DNA of 64,000 bases, from contig OX377202.1 in NCBI GenBank assembly GCA_947396885.1, positions 57,872,034-57,936,033 on the forward strand. Reading direction: 5' to 3'. This document shows positions 37,201-45,995 of this stretch, piece by piece. Position 1 is the stretch's first letter; the number at the start of each line of letters is the position of its first letter. The stretch is from Heligmosomoides polygyrus polygyrus (lineage: Eukaryota > Nematoda > Chromadorea > Rhabditida > Heligmosomidae). The notes beneath the pieces are model-generated. The model saw only the letters and a program-made list of their open reading frames with translations. It was not told the DNA's origin and made no database searches. A program made the translations under genes and the position numbers.

Positions 37201-40200
37201 AGCTTATAAACAAATTTATAGCCCATTGCAAGAACATACATACTTGGCCTCGATACAATTTCAATATTTACGAAATCTATGTGACTTGGTGGTCCGCAAT
37301 TCACAAACGTAGTTTTTCTGCCCAAGAGCTTATAAGGACGACAGAAATAGAACCTCATCAAAGTGCCAGGAACATAAATTGAATACAATCGAATGGCTGC
37401 ATAACTGTAAAAGGAGCAAGGAGATATTCGCTGGACAGCCAGGCGGTGTTTTTTTGGAGTGTTTCTAGAGGGCATGTCAGGTCAGCGCAATTACGGCATT
37501 GTACCTCCACTTCAGCTCTCGGGCTGCTGCAACAAATGAACATGGTCGCCACTGGTTGAACATTTTATGTGAAAAGTCATGGAATTTTATTGTTCAACAT
37601 GCCGGGATTTATTCCGCGAAGACTCAGCGGCAAACGATGTGGAACGTTGTTCACAGTCCTAGAGGAAGGTGTCACTTTGAAAAGTCGAAATTCGGCCACT
37701 TGACCACCTGGCACTTTGTTGTCTTCTACTCGGTGTTTCCGCTTTGTGCCCTATGGGCTGGCTAACTTTTGCACTATAACGCTAAGCTGATGCTCAGATA
37801 TCGGTGTCTGAATTTGCTAGCAGAGCATACTGCCCACTGAAGGTTTGCTTGCTTGCGAATTCGACAGTTGGCAACCGGGCGGAATGTGGATAATATGGGC
37901 TGTATACGTGTATATCTTATGTGCTCTTTTTTGCCTGCAAGCAGAATTAATTACAGACTTTGACAGCCACTGAAAGATGGATAATTTCTTCGCTGAAATG
38001 AATGAAAATGACGGTTGTGAGACACCAGCCGGTTCAAAATGGATATCTTCCTATCGAATTTGGTGTCAAATAAATCGTCGTAAGGAGACAAATCCTAAAA
38101 ACGTTAAGAAAACTAAATTCAGGAACAATCTAAGATTTTAAAAATTGATTGGAGAAGTTCAGTTTTGCCTGAGGGCCCAATTAAGCGAGACGCAGCGACG
38201 CATGTCGGTCAGGTCAACCCAATTAAGTGGCTCCCTAATTTCGCTTTTGCTTTTAAGGCTTCCACCCATTTCTAAACAAAGATCACATGCCATATGATAG
38301 AACGTACTATGGTAGGAAGCGCTGTAAATTTTTGCTAGGAAATTTTTATTTTGAAAGAAGTTATCATGATGCGACGCAAAAAACGCGTTTTTGCGTCGCA
38401 AACGTCATTTGGTTGAATGTTTAGCGGCGGTACCGTATTGTTCTGACACCTCATCGTGTGATCATCATTTTTCTGATTTTATATAGAATTCCTTCTATTA
38501 AACTCGCATCTCTCACTAATTCTACTTACTGTTACCAATCATAGCATATTTATCCAACATCGATAATAAAAAAAGGAGCACACCAAACAAACAACGGATG
38601 ACAGCAAAGGTATTAATGAAAATTCGACCCAGCTAACAGGTATGATAAAGGACAATAAAGCAGTTGAAACAGAAGTGTTTTTTACGCCAGCAACAACGCA
38701 CAAAGGCGTGGAAGGTACAGTTATTTGCTTCTTGACACGGTCCCGGCAGTTGGTTAAATGCGTAGTCGGTTGGCGTCGAAAATGGTCCTGGGTGTGTGTC
38801 TATATGTATAACCGGCAGCAAATCATGCGTATTTAAAGCACTGGTGAAACACAGGGGCGCAAAACTGCCGATATGTTTGGCTCAACATTGGTAACGATAA
38901 TTTCGATCACACCACCTCACACACGGTCGATTGTCTCCATTGCTCTCGAGCCCTCTGCGTGTCGCGGGTTTAGCAAGTGAATACGGTACCCCACCGTAGC
39001 CAAAATGTATTCTTCCTGTTGCAAAAAGAGGAGCACTCCACAGAGCAAATCGCATGGACACCCCGGAATCGAACCTACGACCCCCACCCACAAGTCCGAC
39101 TTGCTATCCACTCGGCCATCCAGTCTCTGCCAACATCAATGCGAATGAATCACTTGAATGCACACTGCATCTTCGTCTAGGAAACGTCGTTAATTAGTAT
39201 TTTATTATAATATAACTTTAATTTGAGCTCAAAACTATTTGTAGGCCAAGTTCTGAGCACGTCAGGGCCATTCCAGGTGTGACTTTTGCCTTATCAGCCC
39301 GCCCAGAAGCGATTCAGTTTTTTGCCATTTTTGGACCACCCAGAGGCATTTAGCAAAAACGAAACATAGTTTTGTGATCCTCGTCCGATGCCCTACAAGA
39401 CCATATAGGTCTCATTCAGAAACTCCGGACCGAATTCAGTGACCTCCCTCGTTAGTGGTAATGCAGGGTCGCGCGAAGCGCCCAAGTGCGAGAGACGCCG
39501 TTAGGCATATCGCAGCACTGGTAGTGTATACTTCATAGACAGAAGTATGCCAAAGAAATGCAGGAAAGTGAAAATACTAGACAAGGAATAAGCGTTAATG
39601 ATGAAACAATCGACAAAGTACGGGAACCGAACATCCGTCCTTTCACTTTCCTTGAAACAGCGCCACCCACCCTGAACCACCAAACCGCGTGCAAAATATG
39701 CTCTCGCCCCTTCTCTCATTCCAACACATAGCGTGTACGCATGTGCCTTTGGCGGCGGTGCAATTCCATAGTAAACTTCGAGGGCTTCTAGCTTTTTGGG
39801 TTCAAGGACTCAGCAAAAACGAAACTTACTTCTCTCTTAACTGAAGGGTGAAGATTCTAGCAGTTGTGTTTATTTTCGCTGCTCAGACACACGCCCAGAC
39901 CCTTCCCTCGTTAGTATCTCTTCCTTCGATGCCACAAAAGTGGAACAAAGTGCTGCTGACCGTGTTCTACGTTTCTGGCACCTTTTCCTTTTTGCGTAAC
40001 AGCTCCATCGAAAGCCCTGGCACTTCGGCAGCAGGGAACCATGAACAAATGGTATTTATTGGACGTAGGACGTGCTGTGGTATGACTTACTGGCAACTTT
40101 AACCGTGTTGATTTTCCGCGTCACATCGCTTCAGTTGGAAAATTTCCTAAGGCATTGTGTCATCTGCTCTTCATTTTTTGGAGTGGATGGACAATGTACC

Positions 40201-42107
40201 GAGGGGCATTAATGATTTGACGATGGAACGTACAGTCTTTCTGAAGATTTGGGGTGTTTGAGAGATTGCGCGGTCTCCGGCGTTAGGTTTTAGGCCATGG
40301 TGCAGTCATGGTTCTTTGGTGTAGAGCCTATCCACTCCGTGTCGACCGGAGAGCACAATGAAAGATGTGACCGAAATCATGTTGTGGATGTGAACACTCG
40401 ATCGCTTAGCTCTGTAAAATATGTAGAAATAAAAGGCTGAAGATTTGTGCTTCCATTTTGGCGGGTCCCATAGACTGTGTGAGATGTAGGCCCTTCTTCG
40501 ACAGTAGAGAATCTCAAGAGCGGGTGGTATTTCCTTGCACGAAAGGAGGGAAAGCTGTTCATAAGAAAAAGTTCCCGAAGCGGAGCGTGTCAGTGCGCGA
40601 CGCGTTGTGGGTGTGTTTTTCTGTGAAGCTGCAGTATGGCAACACTACGGTCAGGGGCAATGTGACCTGCTAGTGCGTCCTGCACTCTGCAACAACGTGA
40701 GTGGGACCATGCTCGCGTGAGATCTATTGTCTCGCAATCGTACCGTCTCCTTTTCGTTGTCTGTTTATCGCAGGTCCTTTGTTTCAGATGGAAGTGGAAA
40801 CGTTCAATGATTTCTCGAAAGCTGCTGAAGCACTGGAGCACGCGCTGAGAACTATCGGGAGGGGGCTAGAGGCAAATGCCGCAACAAAGGAGACGTCGTC
40901 TTCTGAGCTAGCTGGACTGACCGCGCTGAAAGAAGAGATCATCGGACAGCTGGCTCAGCTTGCTAAGTTCGAAAAGATCAAAGAGTAAGTGCTGCACTTC
41001 GTAGGAGTTCCTTCGTCAAAGTTTCCAGCTTAGCTTTCTCCCAGCCTGTCACAGCCTTGAGAACTTAGATCCCTTTTTACGCAAGAAGTTTCCGTTTTGA
41101 GTTAGCACGGCTTACATTCATTTGGTATTTTCGGGTTGCAACGCATTGGTGGACACGTGGCGACGCTTTTCTAGAGTGTACGCTGCCGATGAGAACGACG
41201 CCGTTCTTCAGCTCCAGGCTCTCGTTGAACACGCATCGGAGGATTCCATCATTCGTCCGAGCCACATATACGCTTTGCTCATCGCTCATCATGCCGGGAA
41301 ACAGAATTACCGACCGGTAGGGAGTCAGCTCAATTTTTTGAAGCATCTCCCATCTCACGGATGGCTCCTACTCTAGGTGGGTGGGGTGCGCGGTTTGGTA
41401 CGTCACGTTACGTTCAACGCGCACTCTTGTCTCTGCTCCACCAGAATACTTTTCGCGTCAACAATGCTGAGCGACGGGGAAATCGAAATTATCTATCCCC
41501 AACTACTTTGAAACTACTATTTCCAAAAACATTTTCGGGAAAATGGAATTCACAGATGTGCTATCATTTTGTGCGTTCTGTAACTACGCTGCCGGGTGAG
41601 TACTGGTGTAGGTTGTGCAATGCTGCCCAACGCTTTCGACAAGCTGATATGTAGCGCAGACGGAGTGGACGTTCGTTGACATAGTCGCCCGTTTCTCAAC
41701 GAAAAGCATGGATACCGTTTGCTAGTACCTTTTGCATCTTGCAGACTCTATTATCCTTACCCTTACCCTTGATATGTATGATTTCAGTTTCACGAGCCAT
41801 TAATAACTTCATTACCGAAAACCGCTCTACTTTCGTTGGCTTCAGGCGTACCGCTGCATAACTCAGCTACAGAAATTGCAAAAAAATCTGGATCTTGCAA
41901 CAGTAATTGATGCTGAGCTTCTGGACAAGGTGTGTTTGAAAGGACAGATTCATTTTCCAAGAAGCACAGCACTGCAACGTTCAGATTTGTGATGAACTTC
42001 AAGTCGCTCGTGTGACCAATGTCAAACAACAACATGCTGATTCCGACAACGAGGTTGAGGATGTCGAGTACAGCCATGCCATGAAGAAGAGGGAATCGCT
42101 GTTCTAG
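12397..42107 (+). CDS. IFT140: Intraflagellar transport protein 140, 3' part
   Basis: IFT140 is a core subunit of the IFT-A complex, which drives retrograde transport in cilia and entry of membrane proteins. In C. elegans (CHE-11) it acts in ciliated sensory neurons. I assigned 20 exons: 12397-~12514, 12595-12726, 12788-12978, 13032-13212, 21712-21795, 21856-21962, 22016-22111, 22180-22312, 22654-22797, 22871-22999, 23836-23946, 24099-24170, 26391-26472, 26673-26794, 26919-27023, 27091-27198, 40788-40984, 41175-41316, 41846-41929 and 41985-42107 (stop TAG). The translation follows the vertebrate protein from the end of the propeller region to the C-terminus. Landmarks include [37 protein letters not shown] and [15 protein letters not shown]. 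Together they give about 820 of roughly 1400 residues. The first half lies upstream. No frame break or missing segment was found, so the gene looks functional despite the repeat-filled introns. Confidence 0.93.
13830..14620 (+). repeat. F1 repeat copy (IFT140 intron)
   Basis: Non-coding repeat with GAGCTCAGGAGTTCGAGCTC-like start, GACGAGTTGTCGGTCGCAAG, CACCGCGTTTTCGCAGTGGG and GTTCCGTCATGCCAGGAATC. Its inverse is at 20980-21575 in the same intron. Other copies are at 27300-30245 and 60690-61260. Confidence 0.78.
14346..14396. repeat. Hairpin with perfect 21-bp stem inside F1
   Basis: 14346-14366 and 14376-14396 are exact inverses with a 9-base loop. The corresponding F1 copy at 21030-21085 lacks the second arm, so the arm was added or copied here. 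Confidence 0.85.
14625..15040 (+). repeat. Inverted repeat arm (partner 18031-18440)
   Basis: ACAATACCGGCCTTAACTTT through CCGATAGTTGAAGTGCCACT is almost identical to the inverse of 18031-18440. The arms are 3 kb apart in the same intron. Confidence 0.88.
14990..15176. mobile_element. Small MITE with about 30-bp terminal repeats
   Basis: AAGGATCCGATAGTTGAAGT at the left end and its inverse at the right (15148-15176). No coding capacity. At 18031-18065 only one such end is present. Confidence 0.75.
16130..16330 (+). mobile_element. SINE family A copy, degenerate
   Basis: Head GAGCGTGGTGGGGGAGTCCG, then CCCGCCAGGCCAGTTAGGCC and GGTACCGGATTGTGCGAGAA, as in the intact SINE at 5621. Confidence 0.65.
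16736..16852. repeat. Two SINE/tRNA heads in inverse orientation
   Basis: GCGCGGTAGCTCAGTCAGAG at 16739 onward and, on the other strand, TGGTAGCGCAATCGGAGGAG ending near 16842 form a small palindrome. They look like two fragments, not tRNA genes. Confidence 0.5.
18031..18440 (-). repeat. Inverted repeat arm (partner 14625-15040)
   Basis: See the entry at 14625. Only a few differences, for example GATTACGAAGATGTG versus the partner's region around ACACATTGTAATC. Confidence 0.88.
18440..20700. repeat. Cluster of F1-type modules in both orientations
   Basis: The module with GTGAGGCTTGTGTGGC and CACTGCGGGAAGACGCG occurs at about 18560 and 19255 on the + strand and at about 19920 and 20480 on the - strand. 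It also occurs in the F1 copy at 30100. 19130-19500 and 19780-20110 thus form a large imperfect palindrome. Confidence 0.72.
20690..21050 (-). repeat. Tandem satellite units (about 160 bp)
   Basis: About two and a half units, each with TTGATAGGTTCGATTCTATA, GCGCACTCCCGATGCAATCT and TTCCTGAGTAGGAAGGCT. Related to the units at 61365-61740. Confidence 0.75.
20980..21575 (-). repeat. F1 repeat copy (inverse of 13830-14620)
   Basis: Matches the copy at 13830 in inverse order, from the GGGGGGGACAGCTTG segment to the GAAAAAGCCG-rich stretch near 21520. It ends about 140 bp before an IFT140 exon. Confidence 0.78.
21712..22312 (+). CDS. IFT140: IFT140 exon block 2 (TPR region)
   Basis: Four exons. 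They cover [36 protein letters not shown], the segment ending [14 protein letters not shown], and [21 protein letters not shown]. The first intron (21796-21855, 60 bp) has a GC donor. The next two use GTACGC and GTGGGT donors, chosen because they alone keep the conserved segments in frame. Confidence 0.92.
22370..22645 (+). mobile_element. SINE family A copy in an IFT140 intron
   Basis: It carries the tRNA-like head TGTAGCGCAGCCGACGCAGG, then GCCCAGGCCAATAAGCC and GGTGAATTGGCATCAGAACT as in the 5621 copy. It fills most of intron 22313-22653 in the sense orientation. It is diverged and has no clear TSD. Confidence 0.75.
22654..24170 (+). CDS. IFT140: IFT140 exon block 3 (TPR region)
   Basis: Exons 22654-22797, 22871-22999, 23836-23946 and 24099-24170, all in phase 0. 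Conserved segments include [46 protein letters not shown] and [14 protein letters not shown]. The donor at 23947 (GTCGGA) is weak. Confidence 0.92.
23445..23705 (+). mobile_element. SINE family A copy in an IFT140 intron
   Basis: A degenerate head with GCGCAGTGCGTGGAGG, the body GGTGAATTGTTTCCTTGTCT, and the tail GGCGCATCCC...AACGCCGTCCTTTTA shared with the intact copy at 5621. It lies in intron 23000-23835. Confidence 0.72.
24353..26281. mobile_element. Foldback/MITE element interrupted by a LINE
   Basis: If the LINE and one TSD copy are removed, 24353-24380 joins 26177-26281 to give an imperfect palindrome of about 130 bp. Its outer arms are GACTCATCAACCGCTTATCG and, on the other strand, GATTCATCAATCGCTTAGCG. 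It lies in the IFT140 intron 24171-26390. No transposase. Confidence 0.7.
24381..26159 (-). mobile_element. 5'-truncated LINE, antisense in an IFT140 intron
   Basis: On the - strand it encodes reverse transcriptase (25355-26137, then 24964-25368) with the catalytic YADDVML motif, and the C-terminal tail 24390-24743 shared with the element at 1-705. A 17-bp direct repeat CAACCGCTTATCGCCCT flanks it (24364-24380 and 26160-26176), showing a retrotransposition insertion. The ORF is broken by an extra base near 25360 and by a TAG at the VFK position near 24965. The endonuclease is missing through 5' truncation. The 5' end carries a small inverted duplication (26106-26149). Confidence 0.93.
26391..27198 (+). 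CDS. IFT140: IFT140 exon block 4 (TPR region)
   Basis: Four exons. They cover [57 protein letters not shown] with [10 protein letters not shown], and [27 protein letters not shown] inside the first exon looks like a donor, but coding continuity argues against its use. The intron 27024-27090 starts GCAAGT, a textbook GC donor. Confidence 0.93.
27511..29581. mobile_element. Non-autonomous Mutator-like element, 2071 bp
   Basis: Terminal inverted repeats of about 80 bp start GATCATATTTAAAGATACAA on the left and GATCGTATTTAAAGATACAA on the right. A 9-bp direct repeat CCACGGACG lies on both sides (27502-27510 and 29582-29590). Long TIRs plus a 9-bp TSD are typical of MULEs. Only short frames lie inside (for example 28654-28857) and none resembles a MULE transposase, so it is presumably mobilised in trans. 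It contains a small hairpin at 27903-28000. Confidence 0.8.
27903..28000. repeat. Hairpin with 28-bp stem
   Basis: CACAGAAACCGTGTTTATTT at 27903 onward is repeated in inverse at 27973-28000, with a 42-base loop. It lies inside the Mutator-like element. Confidence 0.85.
31200..33400 (-). mobile_element. RTE-type LINE, antisense in an IFT140 intron
   Basis: On the - strand: an endonuclease N-terminus (32898-33359; [26 protein letters not shown]), endonuclease continuation (32788-33009, other frame), an EN-RT linker and early RT (31861-32559), and RT core (to about 31215) with [19 protein letters not shown] and FADDIVLI. Frame breaks and a TGG-to-TGA stop near 32690 make it dead. After the FADD block the frame runs into unrelated AT-rich sequence near 31210, so the RT thumb and C-terminal tail are missing. 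It is related to the LINE at 50374-52722. The exact 5' end is unclear. Confidence 0.85.
34150..34640 (+). repeat. Repeat R3, copy a, with tRNA-like core
   Basis: About 490 bp shared in inverse orientation with 35615-36068 and 38978-39460. Ends: GAGGGAGGTCAGTGAACTCG on the left and TTGGCTTCGGTAGGATACC on the right. Its middle (34493-34570) looks like a tRNA: GGATGACCGAGTGCATAGCG (A-box-like) and GGTTCGATTCCGGG (B-box-like). The acceptor stem does not pair, so it is not called as a tRNA gene. Confidence 0.75.
35615..36068 (-). repeat. Repeat R3, copy b
   Basis: Same family as 34150-34640, opposite orientation. The tRNA-like core is at about 35685-35757, with an intact GGGTTCGACCCC B-box-like stretch on the - strand. 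It ends 57 bp before the N gap. Confidence 0.78.
36126..36325. other. Assembly gap (200 N)
   Basis: Exactly 200 N bases, a conventional placeholder. True size unknown. Open frames reported across it are artefacts. Confidence 0.99.
36616..36945 (-). CDS. Doubtful 109-residue ORF
   Basis: ATG-started frame with a hydrophobic N-terminus (about residues 8-32) that could be a signal peptide or membrane segment, followed by a polar tail. No family recognised. It sits in the 13.6-kb IFT140 intron next to the gap. It may be chance. Confidence 0.12.
   Translation of the reverse strand: MNHVWNSSHILLLRFFFYLGGSFIAHLFCTVFFGSQPLEKSKFCPSPVSPVSLHRASKQEMIVGPCDVNRRPRLVVNTAADDSSEYGNHPRIKWMLCCYKAAINYLQYK
38370..38400. 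repeat. Hairpin, 13-bp stem
   Basis: TGCGACGCAAAAA and its exact reverse complement with ACGCG between. It is similar in theme to the GCGTCGC-rich hairpins near 3445 and to the hairpin at 60656. Confidence 0.7.
38978..39460 (-). repeat. Repeat R3, copy c
   Basis: Same family and orientation as 35615-36068. tRNA-like core at about 39055-39130. The outer end CGAGGGAGGTCA (on the - strand) is shared with copy a. Confidence 0.76.
40788..42107 (+). CDS. IFT140: IFT140 exon block 5 (C-terminus)
   Basis: Exons 40788-40984, 41175-41316, 41846-41929 and 41985-42107. They encode [18 protein letters not shown], a helical segment ending [34 protein letters not shown], and a final exon with the acidic [12 protein letters not shown] and C-terminal KKRESLF. 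The acidic tail is also typical of vertebrate IFT140. The stop is TAG at 42105-42107. No AATAAA was seen before the mariner element that starts 131 bp downstream. Confidence 0.93.
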
Positions 42108-42238
42108 CCGCATCCTCGAGTGCGACGTGTCGTGTTTGGAATGTACATGTCATTTAGAATCAAAATGTTCGAAATGTTACGAATCTCCTCTTCACAAGAC
42201 ACGGTCGATACCGGTTGAGGTTCGCAATATTCAATATA

Positions 42239-43484
42239 CAGGGTGCGGCAAGATTACCCGTAGACTAAAAATTCAATGGCATTTTGAAATCAAACTTCGC
42301 AGATCAACTCCAACTCTCAAAATTCAAAGCATGCAAACAGTTTTCGAAATGATCGCCTTCACCCTGCACATAGTCCTTCAGACGTTCGACAAAGGCTTCG
42401 CATGTGGAACGCAGGGACGGTTAATCAATTTCGTCCCAGGATTTCAAAAGTGCTTCTTTAAGAGAGTCTAAATTAAGGAGCCTGGTAGGGCAGGCTTTTT
42501 TCTCTAAGACGTCCCACACAGAATAATCCATCGGGTTAAGGTCTGGAGAACTGCAGGGCCATTCGTTGTGTGTGATGAAGTCAGGCAGCTGCTCGGCGCA
42601 CCAGTCCTGAACCACCTTCGCTTTGCGTGCTGGAGCAGAATCTTCTTGAAAACACCAGTAGGCTTCTCCGAAGTGGGAATCTACCCACAGCTTGAGAGCT
42701 TTTTCCAGGATATCCTTGTAAATCGCTGTGTTGATTTTCACGCCAGCTTCGACGAAACAAGTGGAGTTTTTTCCTGAAGATGTTCCTCCCCAAACCATAA
42801 TGGATTGAGGCTTTCTCGCACTTTCTTAAAGTCGTCCTTTGACGGTAGCATCAGCAAGCGAGTTCCCAATAATCCTCTAATTTTGGGAGTGTAAGACTGG
42901 ATTCAACGTGAAAATCTTTTCATCGCTAAAGACGATGTTTCACGCGCGTGCCAACGTGAATCGTTGCAGCAGCCTTTTGCATCCTTCCAATCTCCTCTTC
43001 TTCATAGTGTCCGTCAGGAGTTGGCATTTCGCAGACGATAAGGGAACTTCTTAAGCTTACCCCTGACTATCCTTCTTATTGACCTTTCGCTTATTCCTAC
43101 GTCTTTTGCCATCTGGCACATCGACCTCCTGGCATTCATCCGGATTTTTTCTCTCACGAGTTTTACATTTCCGGTTGGTAGCTATCGGGGGACGCCCTCT
43201 TCCTTTTCTATCCTCTCCGGTCTTCAATTCCTTGTAGCGTTTTACTGTATCGTGAAGAGTTCTCCGGGGCATGGAAAGGATCTTCACAATACCTCTCGTT
43301 TGCTTGCCGTCCTTATGATGTTCGATAATAGCACCTCAGGTCGGAACGCCTTACCATTTTGTACTCAAGTACGAGTTCCATAATGTTCACTCAACATATA
43401 TTAGGCGACTGAAGCAAGACAATTTTCAAGAAAATTTTAAAAAATTAAAATGTTTAGGTGCACGGGTAATTTTGCCGCACCCTG
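42239..43484 (-). mobile_element. Full-length inactive mariner-like element (DD37D)
   Basis: 1246 bp with terminal inverted repeats CAGGGTGCGGCAAGATTACC (left) and CAGGGTGCGGCAAAATTACC (right), flanked by TA on both sides (42237-42238, 43485-43486). The - strand encodes transposase pieces: a helix-turn-helix region (43057-43287), FSDEK with the first catalytic Asp, and 42421-42798 with QEDSAPAR and SPDLNPMDY. Thirty-seven residues separate the last two Asp residues, giving DD37D. In-frame stops and frameshifts make it non-functional. It may supply the 3' UTR or poly(A) region of IFT140. Confidence 0.92.
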
Positions 43485-43486
43485 TA

Positions 43487-45854
43487 CCATTTTCACGCCA
43501 AATCGGACATTTTTCAAAGAATTTTTTTTATTCCAAATTCTATTTTTTTATTTCAAATTCTATTGAGATATTCCAAATCAGAAAGATTTTTTTCCACAAT
43601 GAGGTAGACTCTCCGGTTAGAACAATTTTCTCTTCAAGGAAAAATTAGAATGTCTTTCTTTGAAACTTTTTAATTCACATGCTTCAGTAATCGAACGCGC
43701 CGTTTGAAATTTTATAACATTTGGTTTACTTAGGAAAACTATGGAATTTCTTCAAAGCGCAACACTTCATATATTAAAAGATGAGCAGCCACGTGCACTC
43801 CACTAGGTCTTCGAGGGTTTTATTCGACACCATAATGTTTGTGGTGGACAAACACCGATATAAACGGCGCGACAAGGGTAGTTATGAAAACGCACACCCT
43901 CACATCCATGTCTCAACTAAGCACTATCAATCGATTAGTCAACGACGTATTCAGGTGCATTGCGCCGTCTCTTGTCTTAATACACTAAATGTGTTGTATT
44001 TGTGCACTTTGAAACAAAACTTCTTTTTCCTAATTCCCTTGAAAACAAAATAAAATTTTTGCAAATTTTCATGGTTCACTTACTGGTGAAGGTGAATTAA
44101 AAAATTTAAAGTAAAGAATACAAAATTTTGCCTGGTCAAAAAATTATTATAGGTTCCTCGGAGAGTCTCCAGCTTAATCTGGAAGGCGCTCGTTTAGATT
44201 TGAAAGACCTTCACTCTGATTTCAAAAGCGTCGACTGCTTGGAAGAGTGTCCAATTTGTTTTGAAAAGTGTTCAATTTGATTTGAAAGGCGTCCAGTTTA
44301 ATTTTAAAACTGTGAACTTTGGATAGAAAAGTTTCCAGATTGATTTGAAAGGTGTCCAGCCCCACGTGAAGAGAGTATAATCTGCTAAACCCTCTTTAAT
44401 AAACGATCCTATCCAGCGACTTTCACCTTGCATTGAAGACGTTTCGCAATGACCTTGAAACGTGTTCTGAGTTGTGCGCTGCATTGCCAGTTTGAAGAGG
44501 TGTTCTTCACTAAACGCAAGGTGGTCGCTAGCGCTGGTTCTGCTGTTGTCCTTGCATTTTGTGATCTCTTTGAGCTTCTATTCATCGTTAGTAGACTCCT
44601 CCCATGTCCGCACTCTTTCCAAGAACTACATCGCAACTTTTGTGATCCGTTTCTTTTTTTCCTCCTCATCCAATAAGCATTTATGGTAAACAATCGCTGT
44701 AACCAGTTCTTAGTTTAAGGGCATTGGAGGGCCGAGCTTTTCAGAATCCAGGAGTTTGTTTCCAAAAAAACGTAAAGTGGTAGATTCTCGTTCACTCTTG
44801 GAATGTGACTGTAGATGAAGGATGCGCTGCGAAAAAACTCATGCAATATTTTGTGCTATGTTTATTAACATCTTTTTTAAAGCTTGTAAGATTTTGAGGA
44901 ATATCATTATTATGCAGTGTTGTATAGCGATATGGTGTTCCTGAAAGAATCGAGTATCACAAAAATCACGAGCCTGGAAAGTGAATAAAGTTGCAAAGTA
45001 AAGAAAAAGGAAATGCACATGACGATGATGCACCTATTTAACAAGAGGGTTTTTGTGCTCGCGTTCTCAAAAGGTGTTGTTACACACACACAGTGCACTC
45101 ATTTTAGTTATTGGGTTGGCCAGAATTAAACGAGTTCAGATCCGCAGTTTGAACATCAAAAACCCTACTTCAAAATCGCTAGTCATGCAAGCCTTCGACC
45201 TCAATCGCTGAAAGAAGGGGACACACACACAAGAGGGGATTCTTGGGAGAATCGACAGTATTGGGAAGCCACAGGGGAGAGCCCTTCCTAATCTAGAGCC
45301 TTTTCCATGTTTTCTCAATCTATTTCGGTCAACACGATGAGTCATTTTAGCCGCTAGCTCAGCAACCTAGTTAAGAGTGCAATATAGAACCCGAGAAAAA
45401 GATATCGCTTTTCGAACCTAACTGTGAACAACCCTGCTGAAACTTCCGAGAATTTCAACAGATTTTGAAGTATATCATTCTCTACAAAATAGATATAATG
45501 GTGTTGCACATGAGACCTTCGGAACTGCTTTCGCTGCCAATCGAATGCCCTTTCGACTATTCTCCGGTGCGACTAGTTAGGATTATTGAACTCTACAATG
45601 TGCAACATGGTCCTTCAGCTTATTTCGCTGTATTCTATTACGTTGTTGCGAAAGTTCCCGCCATTTTTTGAATGTGCATTTTTCTCACTAACGCTACCTT
45701 ATAGCAACCTATCTTTCGTTCACGTAAAGAGGTCAAGTATGTATAAGTTTACTATTACTGCTTGCTACTCACCCTCGATAACTCCTAGAAAAATGAGCTT
45801 TCAAGGGAGTACACCCGAGGCCTCTTATTGTACGACTTCAAATTTGTTGTTTTT
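43487..45854. other. Spacer, mostly unassigned
   Basis: AT-rich. It contains copy 2 of the GTGTCC periodic repeat at 44155-44375. Open frames at 44409-44693 and 45465-45975 have no family resemblance. Confidence 0.4.
44155..44375. repeat. Degenerate GTGTCC/GATTTGA periodic repeat, copy 2
   Basis: Header TCGGAGAGTCTCCAGCTTAA, then units such as GTCCAATTTGTTTTGAAAAG about every 20-23 bp. Same family as 7080-7320. Confidence 0.65.
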
Positions 45855-45994
45855 CGCCGCCAACGACGATGGCAGGGGCGGGGCCTATTCCCAACCCACG
45901 CTAAGGCACCCTCTTTCTGGATACCAAGGAATAAACACGTTCCTCTTCTCTCTGCTTCTGCACGTTATCATATAAATCCACTGAACCGCACATT
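45855..45994 (+). repeat. 5' LTR, only the last 140 bp recognisable
   Basis: CGCCGCCAACGACGAT through CTGAACCGCACATT matches 57405-57544. Upstream of 45855 the homology ends abruptly, so the rest of the 5' LTR is deleted or replaced. Confidence 0.88.
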
Positions 45995-45995
45995 T

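Larger units (their letters stand above)
27199..40787 (+). other. IFT140 intron of 13.6 kb
   Basis: Donor GTGAGT after ACAY at 27199 and acceptor TTTCAG at 40787 before MEVETFNDF, phase 0. The conserved segment on either side is contiguous in the vertebrate protein, so no exon is missing. It hosts the split F1 copy, the Mutator-like element, an RTE LINE, three copies of repeat R3 and the N gap. 30246-31200, 33420-34150, 34690-35600, 36326-38970 and 39460-40787 show nothing else I recognise. Confidence 0.88.

Noticed and set aside
39848..40102. Secreted-protein-like ORF with signal-peptide-like start
   Set aside because: The first codon is GTG, not ATG. No upstream exon or family support.
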